Translations under genes and position numbers: made by a program
Notes under the pieces: generated by a model
Database searches by the model: none
What the model was told of the DNA's origin: nothing
The model's input: only the letters and a program-made list of their open reading frames with translations
In this document: piece by piece, positions 7,939 to 17,180 of the stretch
How the letters are laid out: each line of letters starts with the position of its first letter
Position numbering within the stretch: position 1 is the first letter of the stretch
Assembly (NCBI RefSeq): GCF_003711515.1
Contig: NW_021167085.1
Span: 2,040,771 to 2,063,693, forward strand
Length of the DNA: 22,923 nucleotides
Direction: 5' to 3'
Source: Sodiomyces alkalinus F11
Taxonomy: Eukaryota; Ascomycota; Sordariomycetes; Glomerellales; Plectosphaerellaceae

Positions 7939-9670
7939 ATGTTCTTTACCGGCACTATACAAGAGGCCGTTGCCACAGCGCTTCGGGAAAACAAATTCGT
8001 CGTAAACTTTGTTACCGGTATATATGACTCTCTATGTCTCTGTGACGACTTGTTTTGGCCGAGGAAGCTTACCAGAGTGTCAGATGAACAAGAAGTGGGC
8101 CAGCAATGGGAGAATGAATGGCTTCATGACCCCTCTGTGAGTGAGCTCATCAAGACCCCCAACATAAGAGGTGTCCTCCGCCCTTCCCCTTCTAACATAC
8201 TTCCAGCTTGTCCCCTTCCTCCGCGATGAATCTGTCGTCTTACGGTTAAAGGCCGGATCTGTTGAGGCGGGTTTCTTAGCCAATCTCTATCCCATACCTA
8301 AGTTCCCGACCATCATCATCATCAAGGATCGTGATCTCAAGGGTTATGTTGCCCCGGACTGCGATAAGGAGAAGTTCCTTTTGCATATGACAGTGGCTTT
8401 CCAAAAACCTCCGCGAAATCAGAATCCGAGCCAGGCTCAAATTACTACCACCTCGGAAGAGGCTTCGGCCGTTCCACAGCAAGCATCAACCCCGAACCTC
8501 GCAACACAAACTCCATCTAATGCTCCCCAGGAGTCTCGACAATCTCAACAGGAACCACCAACCTCAGACATCTCCAGCTCCTCCGGGGGCCCTCCCACTC
8601 CATCACAGGAGGAAGAGCCTGCCGCCAATCTCCGTGCAGTCTTAGCCGAACGCCGCGCCCGTCTGGAAGCCCGGCGCCGTGAAGCAGAACGCAAAGCGAA
8701 GGAAGCCCGAGCCGCCAAAGCCGCCGCCGAGGCCACCGATTCCTCCCCCGAAGCCGTCCAAAAGCGCCTTCGCGCCGAAGCCCTCCGCAAGGAGCGCGAG
8801 AAAGCCGCCGAGGAGCGGGCCCGCATCCTGCGCCGCATCCAGGACGACAAACTCGACCGCCAGGCCCGCGCTGCCGCCTCCCGCGAGCCGAAGCTCGGCG
8901 ACGTGGCGGCCGCCCTCGCTACCGTCGCGTCGACCCCCTTGCGCCCATCGACCGGCCAGGTGGCGCTGCAGGTGCGGCTATTCGACGGCTCGTCCCTGCG
9001 GACCCGGTTCAGCGGCGCCAAGGCCACGCTCGGGAACGATGTGCGCAAGTGGCTGGACGAGTCTCGGACGGACGACAAGGTCCCGTACGTTTTTAAGCTC
9101 GTGCGGCCGCCGCCCCAGCCCAGCCAGCGGATCGACGAGACGGAGGAGGGCAAGACCCTTGCTGAGCTTGGGCTGGTGCCGAGCGCTACGCTGATGTTGG
9201 CGCCCGTGAGGAAGCACGCTCAAGCGTACGATGCCCGGCGTCGCGGTTTCTTCGGCCTCTTGTTCGCCTTGTTCGGCCAATTTATTGGCTTCCTGGCCTG
9301 GCTGTGGGGTCTGATGACTGGGGTCTTCTCAGGGTCTGGTGGCGGCAGCAGTAACAGCGGCGGCAGCAGCAGCAACAACATTAGCAGTAGCAGCAGCAGC
9401 GGCGGCAGCAACCGTGATCACGAGAACGAGGAGAGCAGGAAGAAGCAGGCGGAAGCACAGGCGGCCCAGGTGAGGGAGCGGCGCAGTGGCCGGTTTGCGC
9501 AGTTTGCCAACCCAGAAGACCGCAGAGGGGACCAGCAATTATATAACGGCAACTCGGTGTGTTCCCTCCCATTTCCCTCCCACTTCCCCCCTCCAATCTC
9601 GCGGTGGCACAGTGCCGTGAGCTAACTGTCACAGCTCAATTTCGAACCGAGGCCCGATGACGAACAGTGA
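7939..9670 (+). CDS. UBX-domain protein, UBXN4/erasin-like, 4 exons
   Basis: Exons 7939-8017, 8078-8136, 8207-9556 and 9635-9670 give 507 aa. Residues 1-110 form a thioredoxin-like UAS segment (KFVVNFVTV, WENEWLHDPS, LKAGSVEAGFLA, IPKFPTIIII). A charged coiled coil rich in Arg/Glu/Ala spans about 185-275, and a UBX domain about 297-380 (QVALQVRLFDGSSLRTRF; KTLAELGLVPSATLML). A hydrophobic stretch at 394-420 follows, then a Ser/Gly/Asn run and the NFEPRP tail. This order matches UBXN4/erasin, an ER-membrane adaptor bringing p97/Cdc48 to ER-associated degradation; yeast Ubx proteins are relatives. Introns 2 and 3 have CTAAC. Intron 1 (60 bp) ends in CCAGAG, where only the second AG keeps the frame. 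The expected FPR loop of the UBX domain is replaced by a Pro-rich loop. Confidence 0.9.
9332..9415 (+). repeat. Ser/Gly/Asn codon repeat in the UBX gene
   Basis: A run of GGC, AGC, AGT and AAC codons encodes a linker of Gly, Ser and Asn after the hydrophobic segment of the UBX protein (about residues 422-447). It is in frame and probably length-variable between strains. Confidence 0.8.
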
Positions 9671-10009
9671 GACCATGGGAAAGCTAGTTCTGGGAGGCTG
9701 CCGTGGGAATTTCTTATGCTTGAATATATTACTGTTCACTGACTGATTTGGGCAATATCTTCAGACATATTGCAGTACTGTAGTGCCGGCAAAGTGGGGA
9801 GCGGGAATCTTGTGTCGTGTATTATACACCGGGGAGATGTGAACTAAGAACTAATCTCGTTCCAAATAGGCTGCCCATCGAAATGAAATGCTGTAAAGGG
9901 TCTCTTTATGTCTTCATGGCCATGCAGTTGCGATCCTGGACCCCAATATAGGTACAAAAAAATTCTCCACCCTCCACAGCACACCTTACGCCCCTCTTCG
10001 GCTCTTCGT
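9671..10009. other. Convergent 3' spacer, UBX gene and MIX17
   Basis: This 339-bp tail-to-tail gap presumably holds both 3' UTRs. I see no gene, repeat or structured element in it. Confidence 0.6.
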
Positions 10010-10670
10010 CTAGTAGTTGGAAGCGGCAGACTGGCAGGCTTTCTGTCGACAGGCAGACATGGTTAGCATATATCATATTCCCGATTTCTTCTTCTTTTCT
10101 TTCTTTTTCGGAAAGGGGTGAGGCATACCAGCTGCTCAAGATACCAGTTGCAGATCTGCATGTTGCCCTGGTGGTCATCCATGCACTTGGTGAACTGCTG
10201 CACGGCGGGCGCGCAGTTGCCCTGTTCGCTGGCGTAGTTCTGCTGCTGGGAAGTGGCCTGGACCTGCTGGCTCTGCTCGGGGGCGGCGGGGGCAGACGAG
10301 CCGCCGCTGAAGAGTCCGCCGATGGCGTGGCCGATGGAGGAGCCGATAGCAACGCCACTGAAATGTATGTTAGCTGGGCTGGTCGTCGCCAAGCAGTCCG
10401 TTCAAGAGGACGAGGAGGGAGAAAGTGACGAGGAGAGGGAGGATGGAAAAGGCCGAAGAAGCGGCGAAAGGAAACGTACGCAGCAGTGCTGGCCATCTGG
10501 CCGAGCAGACCGGGGCCCTGGCTAGGAGCAGCCTGCGCGGGAGGAGCTTGCGCGTGCTGCTGAGGGGGGGCTGCGGCGGTGGTAGCTGGACGGGTCTGCT
10601 GGAGAGCGGGAGCGGGTTTGGCGACGGTAGGGCGCGACGGGGCAGCGCGGCCGGGACGTTGGCGAGCCAT
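10010..10670 (-). CDS. MIX17: MIX17/CHCHD2-10 family twin-CX9C mitochondrial protein, 3 exons
   Basis: Exons 10670-10480, 10357-10129 and 10042-10010 give 150 aa. The first half is basic and rich in Pro, Ala and Gln (MARQRPGRAAPSRPT onward), as in a mitochondrial targeting region. The central MASTAAGVAIGSSIGHAIGG is the glycine-rich helix of the CHCHD2/CHCHD10/Mix17 family. The CHCH domain has Cys112-X9-Cys122 and Cys133-X9-Cys143, a perfect twin CX9C oxidised by the Mia40 relay in the intermembrane space. Family members affect cytochrome oxidase activity and cristae organisation. Introns are GTACGT..TTTCAG and GTATGC..CGACAG, both with CTAAC, and the last exon encodes just KACQSAASNY, so the fourth cysteine depends on splicing. 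The in-frame sequence upstream of 10670 has no ATG (the nearest start-like codon is a GTG), which fixes this start. CCAAT boxes lie upstream. Confidence 0.95.
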
Positions 10671-11397
10671 CTTGGATGTGAAAGTGGTGGATGAAGTAGG
10701 GTTTTGGTGGAAGCGGGGAGTTGTCGGATGTCGTTGTCGTGGTTGGGTTTGGAGGAAGGAGGGAAAACGTCTCACAAATACTTCTTCTGGACTTTTGGCT
10801 TGAGGGCGTAGAAGATGCTGGAGCTCGGCTTTTGGCTCCTTAGCCCACGGGGATACGTCGGCTGGCCAATCGCCTGGCCAATCGGGACACTGAAACTAGC
10901 GGTTTACTAAGGGTCTGGGATCCGCTATCGTGGCGTTTATGGACTTTACGGGATTCATGTTATGCAACAAAGCATTGTCCAATCAGCAGCGGTTGCCATT
11001 TGTGGCACTCCCCAAAATTTGAACGACATGGCCAATGGCCGATGCATCTGTGGTATCATGGCGAAAGTATCATGGGCCTGCGGCATGAGGTATATGTGTA
11101 GTTTTACATATGTTTCTTCGGACGCGAGACAATGAAAATACTGATCAAAGCTGGAGCGGACGGAGTAAGAAAGAACCCACTGCCTGTAATCATGTGACCG
11201 GCTCCCGGTCAGCTATCCATCCCGTGGCATCCCGGTCAATGACCCACCGCCATGACATTCGCGTGGAAGTGGGAAGTGTGGCGTGTGGCTGTGCGGCGAT
11301 GTCTTGTCGGGCCCAGGGTAAAGTCTGCTGGCATTGGCCTAGGGGCGTTCACAAGCAACGCTGGTTACGGTTCGATGGCGATTGTCAGTCAAGCTGC
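10671..11397. other. Spacer between MIX17 promoter and LRP1 3' end
   Basis: A 727-bp spacer. The MIX17-proximal part carries four CCAAT pentamers between 10866 and 11036. The rest, to the LRP1 stop, shows short non-homologous open frames only. Confidence 0.55.
10866..11036 (+). promoter_or_regulatory. Cluster of four CCAAT boxes upstream of MIX17
   Basis: CCAAT occurs at 10866-10870, 10878-10882, 10979-10983 and 11032-11036, all in the same orientation. The first two lie in a 12-bp direct repeat with core CTGGCCAATCG. They lie 195-365 bp upstream of the MIX17 ATG, on the opposite strand. CCAAT is the binding core of the fungal HAP/CBC complex, which controls respiratory and iron-dependent genes; that link here is inference. 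Confidence 0.45.
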
Positions 11398-12086
11398 TCA
11401 GGTCTTGCGGCTTTTGTTTTTGGGACGTGAGCTCAAGTTCGTTGATGGTGAATCGCCGGGCGCAGAGCGTTTATTTTGGATGGACTTCAAAAGAGCCTTG
11501 GCCCGTTCTTCCGCCAGCTTTTCCTCGAGCTTTTGCTTCAGCTCCTTATTGTCGGACTGGAATTTTCACATTAGCATAGTTCCGAGGGTGGGCGCAGGCC
11601 GAAAAAAAAGGAAAGAAGAAAAAAAAGGAAGAAGTAGAGAAAAAAAAGGAAGAAGTAGAAAAAAAAGAGAAACCCACTAGATCTGCTTTGAGAATCCGCG
11701 TGGTGGCCTCTGTGTTCACCGTTGTTGAGCGCTGCGATGGTGGCTCCTCGGCCTTCTGAATTTTGGCAAAGTATTGCTTTACTCGCTTGAGCTCGGTCAT
11801 GACTTCGTGGTTGACCGCATCGACACCTTGTAGGCGCATGGCAGCTGAAAGCCTGTTAGCGCGCTTCGGCTCCGAGTCTCGAGCACACTGGAACTGATGA
11901 GATCCTACAAAAAAGGAGCGATTCTATTGAGTAAGCTGTCAGGGTCATAAGCTTCGCCCTATCCAGCAGGGGTAGTTCGGTCGACATGTCGGCCAAGTTG
12001 TCGATGAGAGGCTGCAGGGTTTCCTCGAGGTCATCGAGGTTGGAACCCAGTTGGTCCAGCCCTGGTGCTAGGTCCTTGACATCCAT
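11398..12086 (-). CDS. LRP1: LRP1/Rrp47 (C1D family) nuclear exosome cofactor, 3 exons
   Basis: Exons 12086-11909, 11844-11678 and 11556-11398 give 167 aa. The N-terminal half is the Sas10/C1D helical domain: LDDLEETLQPLI, LPLLDRAKLMTLTAYSIESLLF, then across intron 1 SAMRLQGVDAVNHEV, and MTELKRVKQYFAKIQKAEE. The C-terminus (about 117-167) is a charged helix ending in a basic tail (RPKNKSRKT), as in Lrp1/Rrp47, where the tail binds structured RNA. The protein would stabilise Rrp6 and serve in 3' processing of 5.8S rRNA, snRNAs and snoRNAs. Intron 1 (64 bp) uses a less common GTAGGA donor but has CTAAC and TTTCAG. Intron 2 (121 bp, GTGGGT..TTCCAG) contains a homopyrimidine tract with an internal 21-bp duplication. 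The start ATG begins the conserved region directly. Confidence 0.92.
11617..11658. repeat. 21-bp tandem duplication inside LRP1 intron 2
   Basis: Two identical 21-mers, 11617-11637 and 11638-11658: AG, eight A, GG, then AAGAAGTAG on the plus strand. They make up part of a purine tract (11601-11672) that is polypyrimidine in the LRP1 transcript, between the donor and the branch site. Confidence 0.93.
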
Positions 12087-13033
12087 CTGAACCAGACGTT
12101 TATGCTAACGTGGGAGTTCAACGACGCGGAAATGAGAAACTGATAGTCTTCTTCGAGTTCACCGACTCGACAATCGAAACTCGATAGTGTTCTCCCCTCT
12201 CTTGGCTGTGCTGGACACGGGAATGATGCGAAGGCGCCTGATGAAGGCAGGCGAGAACTGAAGAATGAGATATCGATGAGTTCTTCCCAATGCTGTCCGT
12301 CGACGAAAGAAGTCGCTGGTTTGTAAGGATTAGGAATAGAGTCCCAGTTACACTCTTGCCAAAGAGGATTCGCCAAATTATAAAATGTGATGAGAGAGAC
12401 GTGGTGAAAAAGAAGTGAAGTCGACTGCTGGTGTGCATATATGGATAGAGGTTCATCAAAGTGGGTGTTTGAGACGGAAGACTTTGATGCGAATTATACG
12501 AAGTAGGAGCGCATGCGTAAGGTACCTTTAAGGTACCAATTGGAAAATAAGTACCTGTACCTGCACGTACTTTCCAAGTACACGTGTACAAGCTACCTTA
12601 CAATGCGGTAGCCGGAGATTTGCCGCCCCGCAAAAAGTTTTCTGAAGCACGTCCGAGGGTGAACGGGCAAGACGAATCCAATTTGCCTTTTTTGTCCCCT
12701 ACCGACGTTTCAATCAGCCATCACCCACATGAAATCCTGCTCAAGCGCGCCGTCATTCCCTCCATGCTTCGATTCCCTTTGTGAATTCATTGAAACGAAA
12801 TCCGAACTGCATTTCAACATCATATCGCCCACTGTTTTCTTGTGCGCCAGCCTTCGCTCACTGATGAGCTCGTCTTGATCTTCACCCGACCGACCTCAAC
12901 CGTGGCTTCCACCCTGGCCCGACTATCCCGACCGCGGCTTCCTGCCCGGATATCCCACACACAGTCAGGATGGTGTCAAGGTAGCATATCCGTGGGCCGG
13001 GGAGCCGTCAGATATGTCTCGGTCGAGTCTCCA
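12087..13033. other. Divergent spacer between LRP1 and the ketopantoate-reductase-like gene
   Basis: About 950 bp. It contains a GGTACC cluster (12521-12526 and 12532-12537, followed by several GTACCTG/GTAC units) and the 12-bp palindrome GTACACGTGTAC at 12578-12589. The right end, 12842-13033, stays open in the frame of the downstream gene and may be N-terminal coding sequence. A 49-codon ATG frame at 12729-12878 is in another phase. Confidence 0.55.
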
Positions 13034-14419
13034 ATGGATTCCCGACTGGACTCTCGCCAACCGTTGCACCGCATCTCGCCCGGCGAGGTCGCGCCAAAGG
13101 AGATGGCCGCTACCGTACCCGGCGCCTCCACGCTGGGTCTCTCGAAAGAACACAAGCAGGGGTTTAAGAAGGTGCTGGGGATCATGCCGGAGCAGAACGA
13201 CAAGGAACTCTATGCGATCTTCAGGGCCGATACGCTCAACCGCTTCTATGTCCCGGCCGTGATGATGGGCCACGACCAGCCGGCCCCTCCGTCTGCTCAG
13301 ACCGTTCACATCCTGGGGTCCGACGGCCGCTCCAAATTCTTATCCCACTCTCTTCACGGAGTCTATGGCTCGATACAGACTATCGACCCGTACCGGACGA
13401 ACAAATACACCAACATTGTGCGGAATCGTAGCCGTCGGCAAGGGAGCGAGGAGCTCGTGCGGCTCCGAGTCGCCAATGGAGAAGCGCACACTTCGGAGGT
13501 TCACGAGCAGGAGGGCGACAAGGGGCACATCAGCAACCTCGTCGTCTCAGGACCCCCGAGCCAAACGGTCAAGTTGCTGGAACAGGTGAAAGACCGCGTG
13601 GATGGCCGGACAGCCATCTGCCTGATGCAAGACGGCCTGGGCGTGGCAGAAGCCGCCAGCAACAAGGTCTTCACCGACCCCAAGAATCGCCCGTCCATCG
13701 TCCTCGGCCACATGACGCACTCCCTAGCCCTCGACCGGAACGCCAACGCCGTGCACTCCATGAAACCCGACTACCAGACCGCCCTGACCGGCATCCGCCC
13801 CTACTTGGGGAAGAAGTACCAAGGCCTAGAACGCCGCCACCAGCACCAGCAAGGTCCAGCCACCGCCACCGAGTCCTGGCTGCGCACGCAGGACATGCTC
13901 TCCAAATTCGCCGCCGCCACGGACCTGCACGCCCACGGCGTCCCGCTCGACCAGTGGCTGAGGCTCAAGATCCCGTCGCTCATGTTCTCCGCCGTCGCCG
14001 ATCCCATCTGCGTCCTCCTCGACGCCCGCTACGACCAGCTCCTCTGGAACCCGACTGCCACCCGCCTCATCGGCCAGTTGCTCGACGAGATCGCCGACGT
14101 CGTCGCCCTCATGCCCGAGCTGCGGAACGCGTCCACCGCCCTGCAGGCCGCCCTGCGCGGCGAGGGCATGCGGAAACACACCATCAACCGCCTCAAGGCC
14201 AAGAGGGACGCGCCGAGCCGCATGGCGTTGCAGATCCAGCGCGGCCAGTTGACCGATATCGACTACCTGAACGGCTACTTCATCGAGCGCGGCAAGCGCT
14301 TGGGCGTGAAGCTGCCGGCCAACGAGATGGTGGTGGGAATGGTCAAGGCGAAACATAAGGCGCGGTTGGAAAAGCTTCGGTCCTACGTTCCCTTCGAGAT
14401 GACCTCAAGGTTTTATTAA
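13034..14419 (+). CDS. Ketopantoate reductase-fold protein with altered active site (Cbs2-like)
   Basis: Uninterrupted frame of 461 aa from the first in-frame ATG. Recognisable ApbA/PanE features are VHILGSDGRSKFLSHSL (91-107, Rossmann start), AICLMQDGLGVAEAA (195-209), a helical C-terminal domain with KIPSLMFSAVADPICVLL (312-329), and TDIDYLNGYFIERGKRLGV (407-425). Compared with active 2-dehydropantoate 2-reductases the GxGxxG is broken, the QNG motif reads QDG (Asp200), the catalytic Lys position appears to be Ser, and the TEID Glu is Asp408. The family includes yeast Pan5 and, as I recall, the mitochondrial cytochrome b translational activator Cbs2; a non-enzymatic mitochondrial role is therefore possible. 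The frame upstream (12842-13033) encodes an Arg/Ser-rich, presequence-like segment ending RYVSVESP but has no ATG, so a spliced first exon may be missing from this model. Confidence 0.8.
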   Translation: MDSRLDSRQPLHRISPGEVAPKEMAATVPGASTLGLSKEHKQGFKKVLGIMPEQNDKELYAIFRADTLNRFYVPAVMMGHDQPAPPSAQTVHILGSDGRSKFLSHSLHGVYGSIQTIDPYRTNKYTNIVRNRSRRQGSEELVRLRVANGEAHTSEVHEQEGDKGHISNLVVSGPPSQTVKLLEQVKDRVDGRTAICLMQDGLGVAEAASNKVFTDPKNRPSIVLGHMTHSLALDRNANAVHSMKPDYQTALTGIRPYLGKKYQGLERRHQHQQGPATATESWLRTQDMLSKFAAATDLHAHGVPLDQWLRLKIPSLMFSAVADPICVLLDARYDQLLWNPTATRLIGQLLDEIADVVALMPELRNASTALQAALRGEGMRKHTINRLKAKRDAPSRMALQIQRGQLTDIDYLNGYFIERGKRLGVKLPANEMVVGMVKAKHKARLEKLRSYVPFEMTSRFY

Positions 14420-15134
14420 GACGGTGTATTTTTTCAGTTTGTATACTTCTTTCAGACTACAATGGTTCTGAGAGGCGTGAGTTGATGACGGGAGCGAATG
14501 AATGTATGATAGGTAACTCATACCAGGGGACATGGGCGGCACGAGCTCCTTTTTGGTAATACATAGGTAGGTATCTTCTTGGCTGGGCTTAAACCGTACT
14601 GATCGCACTAGGTTGCATATGCGGTGGTATATGGTCTTCGTTTCTGTGTCGTGTGAGCGAAGCCAGGGAAAATACAACAACAGCCCTTCATTCTACGACC
14701 TCTTGAATCCCTTGGCTAGCGTTGCCACCGGGCAACAAAAGCCACATGTGGCTCAACTGCGCGTCTTCGTATCTGTTCATGACCGTTGCAGACGTGACGG
14801 TTGGACTGGACGTCGGAATTTTAAGTTGAATCTTTCCAGACACACAACACACTACCCAACGGGGAACAGTCATGCTATATATTAAGGCGTTATTTGTTCT
14901 TGGCACTCTAGATGGCTGTGCTTTCTGAAGTATCATGTCCAAGAATATGGCGGACATGGGGGACCAGCAACCCTACCAAAGAGACACTGGTGTGAATACT
15001 CAGCAGCGCTCTCGTCTGTGCTGTTCCCCAGCATCCCGGACGGTGGGTAACCCCTCAAGACGCAAAATTGCAATGCAGCGGCTTCAACAGCGACGCTCAT
15101 TTTCGATCCCCATCATCATCACATCATCATCATC

Positions 15135-15166
<32 letters not shown>

Positions 15167-15225
15167 GCTCCCCTCTTCCACGAGAGACATAAAATCTTGG
15201 GACGCTCACCCTTTTCCAGGCTCTC
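14420..15225. other. Convergent 3' spacer before the amidohydrolase gene
   Basis: About 800 bp between two stop codons. It contains a compound CAT/TC microsatellite at 15111-15168. Short minus-strand frames at 14405-14957 match nothing I recognise. Confidence 0.55.
15111..15168. repeat. Compound microsatellite (CAT)n-(TC)n
   Basis: An imperfect CAT repeat (15111-15134) runs into an almost pure TC repeat to about 15168 with one TG interruption. It lies some 60 bp beyond the amidohydrolase stop codon, probably in its 3' UTR. Confidence 0.9.
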
Positions 15226-16400
15226 TCAGGCTTCCCCTAAACTTTGGTCGATGCCGTAGGCCCTGATGGCCGTGCCGCCGAGCAGTTCGGCCTGGTCCTC
15301 GGGCTCCAGGGTGGCCATGTAGCACATGCGCTCGACAATGAGCTTCCAGCGACGCCAGGCGTTGGGATCGAGGGTCTCCTGGCCGCCGGTGACTGTGGTG
15401 GGAGGGCGGACGGTGCAGACGGGCCAGTCAGAGCCGAACATGATGCGGCGGGGCCCGAAAGTGGCGAGGATGACACCGAGCCAGGGGAAGATGGCCTCGA
15501 AGATGGCGGCCGGGTCCTGGGATATGAGGGAAGTGGGCATCTCGGAGAAGCCGCCAGAGAGCTTCATGTATGTCTTGGCGCACATGGAGAGGGCGTAGAT
15601 GCTCGTGCGCCACTGGACGAAGGACGGGTCGGCAACGTTGATGATTCCTAGGTTGGGCTTGCAGAGGTGGTCTAAGGGCCAAAATTCCATGTTAGAACGG
15701 GATGAAGGGGAGTGTGAATGCGAGTGTGGGAGTGGGAGTGGGATGGGCACGTACTTATGACAACGGTTACCTTCTCCTCGTCCGGCACACCTTCGTGGGC
15801 CGAAGTAATCAAGATGAGGGCATCTTCTAGCTGCTGCCTTCCGCGGCGGTGCTGGTCAACGCCCAGGTCAAAGGTGAAACCTCGGCGGCCGAGCAGCTTG
15901 AGAGATTCGATAAAGTCGGGCTGAACGGCGGTGCCGTGAGGTTTGTCCTGGAGTAGATAGCGAAAGCCGCGAATACGGGACCAAGTCTCGGGGCCGGCGA
16001 CGTCGCGGACGCGATCGAGGTAGCGCTCCAGGACCTCGGGTCCGCTGGGGATGGGAGCCCAGGGGACGATGCCGAGGCAGAGACGGGCATCGTCGGGCCT
16101 GTGACCCTCTCCTTCGCGCGGGGTGCCCTCGACGATGCGTCGGAGCCAGGAAACCTCGGCGAGGGGACCTTCCCAACCGGATTCGTCGCCTTCTTGTGCG
16201 CCGGTGGCCAGGTCGTGCACGCGGTCCGTTTCCACAAAGATGAAGCCCTTGAGATTGGTCGGAGAGCCGGTGGCGGCACGGTAATCGGAGACGGAGTGTT
16301 GTTTCGCGAGGGGATTGTCGGGCGTGGCCCAAGAGAGGGTGGGGATTTCGGCCTCGGGGAAGAGGTGGATGTGAGAGTCCACAATTGGATAGTCAGCCAT
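15226..16400 (-). CDS. Amidohydrolase-2 family metal-dependent hydrolase, 2 exons
   Basis: Exons 16400-15755 and 15671-15226 give 363 aa. The N-terminus has the metal-binding HxH in VDSHIHLF (His10, His12). GFTFDLGVDQHR (174-185) supplies a further His in the usual strand position, VVINHLCKPNLG (214-225) has the conserved His217, and MFGSDWPV (293-300) has the Asp297 that ends the active site. This is the PF04909-type TIM-barrel hydrolase pattern. Fungal relatives include L-rhamnono-gamma-lactonases and decarboxylases, so a lactonase role in sugar-acid breakdown is a reasonable but unproven guess. The only intron (83 bp, GTACGT..CTTAG, with CTAAC) splits the Asn216 codon just before His217. 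Residues 65-105 form an acidic loop probably specific to fungi. No sugar-catabolism neighbours support a cluster. Confidence 0.9.
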
Positions 16401-17057
16401 TTTGAAGGGATTCTAGAATCGCAGATGATTTTCAGGACTTGGGTATAGTAGGTTAAATGAGCGAGGGTAGATGAAGCTTAAATCTTGGCGTCTGCTTCAA
16501 GATTTAGATGATAGTTTGCTTGACCGACATTAGAGGTCAGGGGTAAAAGAGGAGGGAGACAGTGCCAATAATATGTTTCTTCCTGTCCGGCCAATTTCGA
16601 TGTTTTCTACACAATGGGAACTCGATATATAAGAGTAAGAACTAAAAATGAAGAAATGAAAATGAAGAATGAAGAACAAAGAATGAAGACAAGAGAGATT
16701 GGAGGAGATAAAACGCGGTCGTTGGTGTTGCCCTTCCAACTGAGGTGCTCCTGCGACTTGGGTTGGGAGGCTGGAGCTCATAACAGTGCCCCTTGCAGGT
16801 ACATTCACATGCGCCTAAATATGGAGTACGAAATAAGTACACTAATGTACCCAACTTTACCCCGCTGAGAGCTGGAGCTGTGACGTTGTAATTCTCCCCC
16901 AGTCGTGGTTGCTGCCCCTCAACGTAAAAGTTGATCTTCACTGCATTCGTACTTTGGGTGCGTCGGGTAGCTTATACACGTGTAATTAGTGTATTACCCC
17001 GAGATGCGACGCCTCCAGAGTGCCGCATTATCCGCCGGGTACTTTTTCGTCCTAGTC

Positions 17058-17162
17058 GGTACCTTAAGGTACCTATCTACCTGAAGGTACCTAGGCAGGT
17101 TGAGATACCCTACCATTAAGAATTGTCCTCACTTGGAGCACCCTTACTTACCTACAGGTACC
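17058..17162. repeat. Cluster of GGTACC-centred palindromes
   Basis: GGTACC occurs at 17058-17063, 17068-17073, 17086-17091 and 17157-17162, with interspersed TACCTACC and CCTAGG variants. Comparable clusters lie at 1008-1075, 6835-6858, 7279-7315 and 12515-12590, all between genes. Confidence 0.7.
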
Positions 17163-17180
17163 CGGTTAAGGGGGGGTATA

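Noticed and set aside
12118..12591. Minus-strand frames upstream of LRP1 (up to 157 codons)
   Set aside because: They overlap in several phases, lack any domain, and lie where the LRP1 leader and a GGTACC cluster are expected.
15111..15168. TC microsatellite considered as a promoter element
   Set aside because: It lies between two stop codons in a tail-to-tail spacer, so a promoter role is unlikely; kept only as a repeat.
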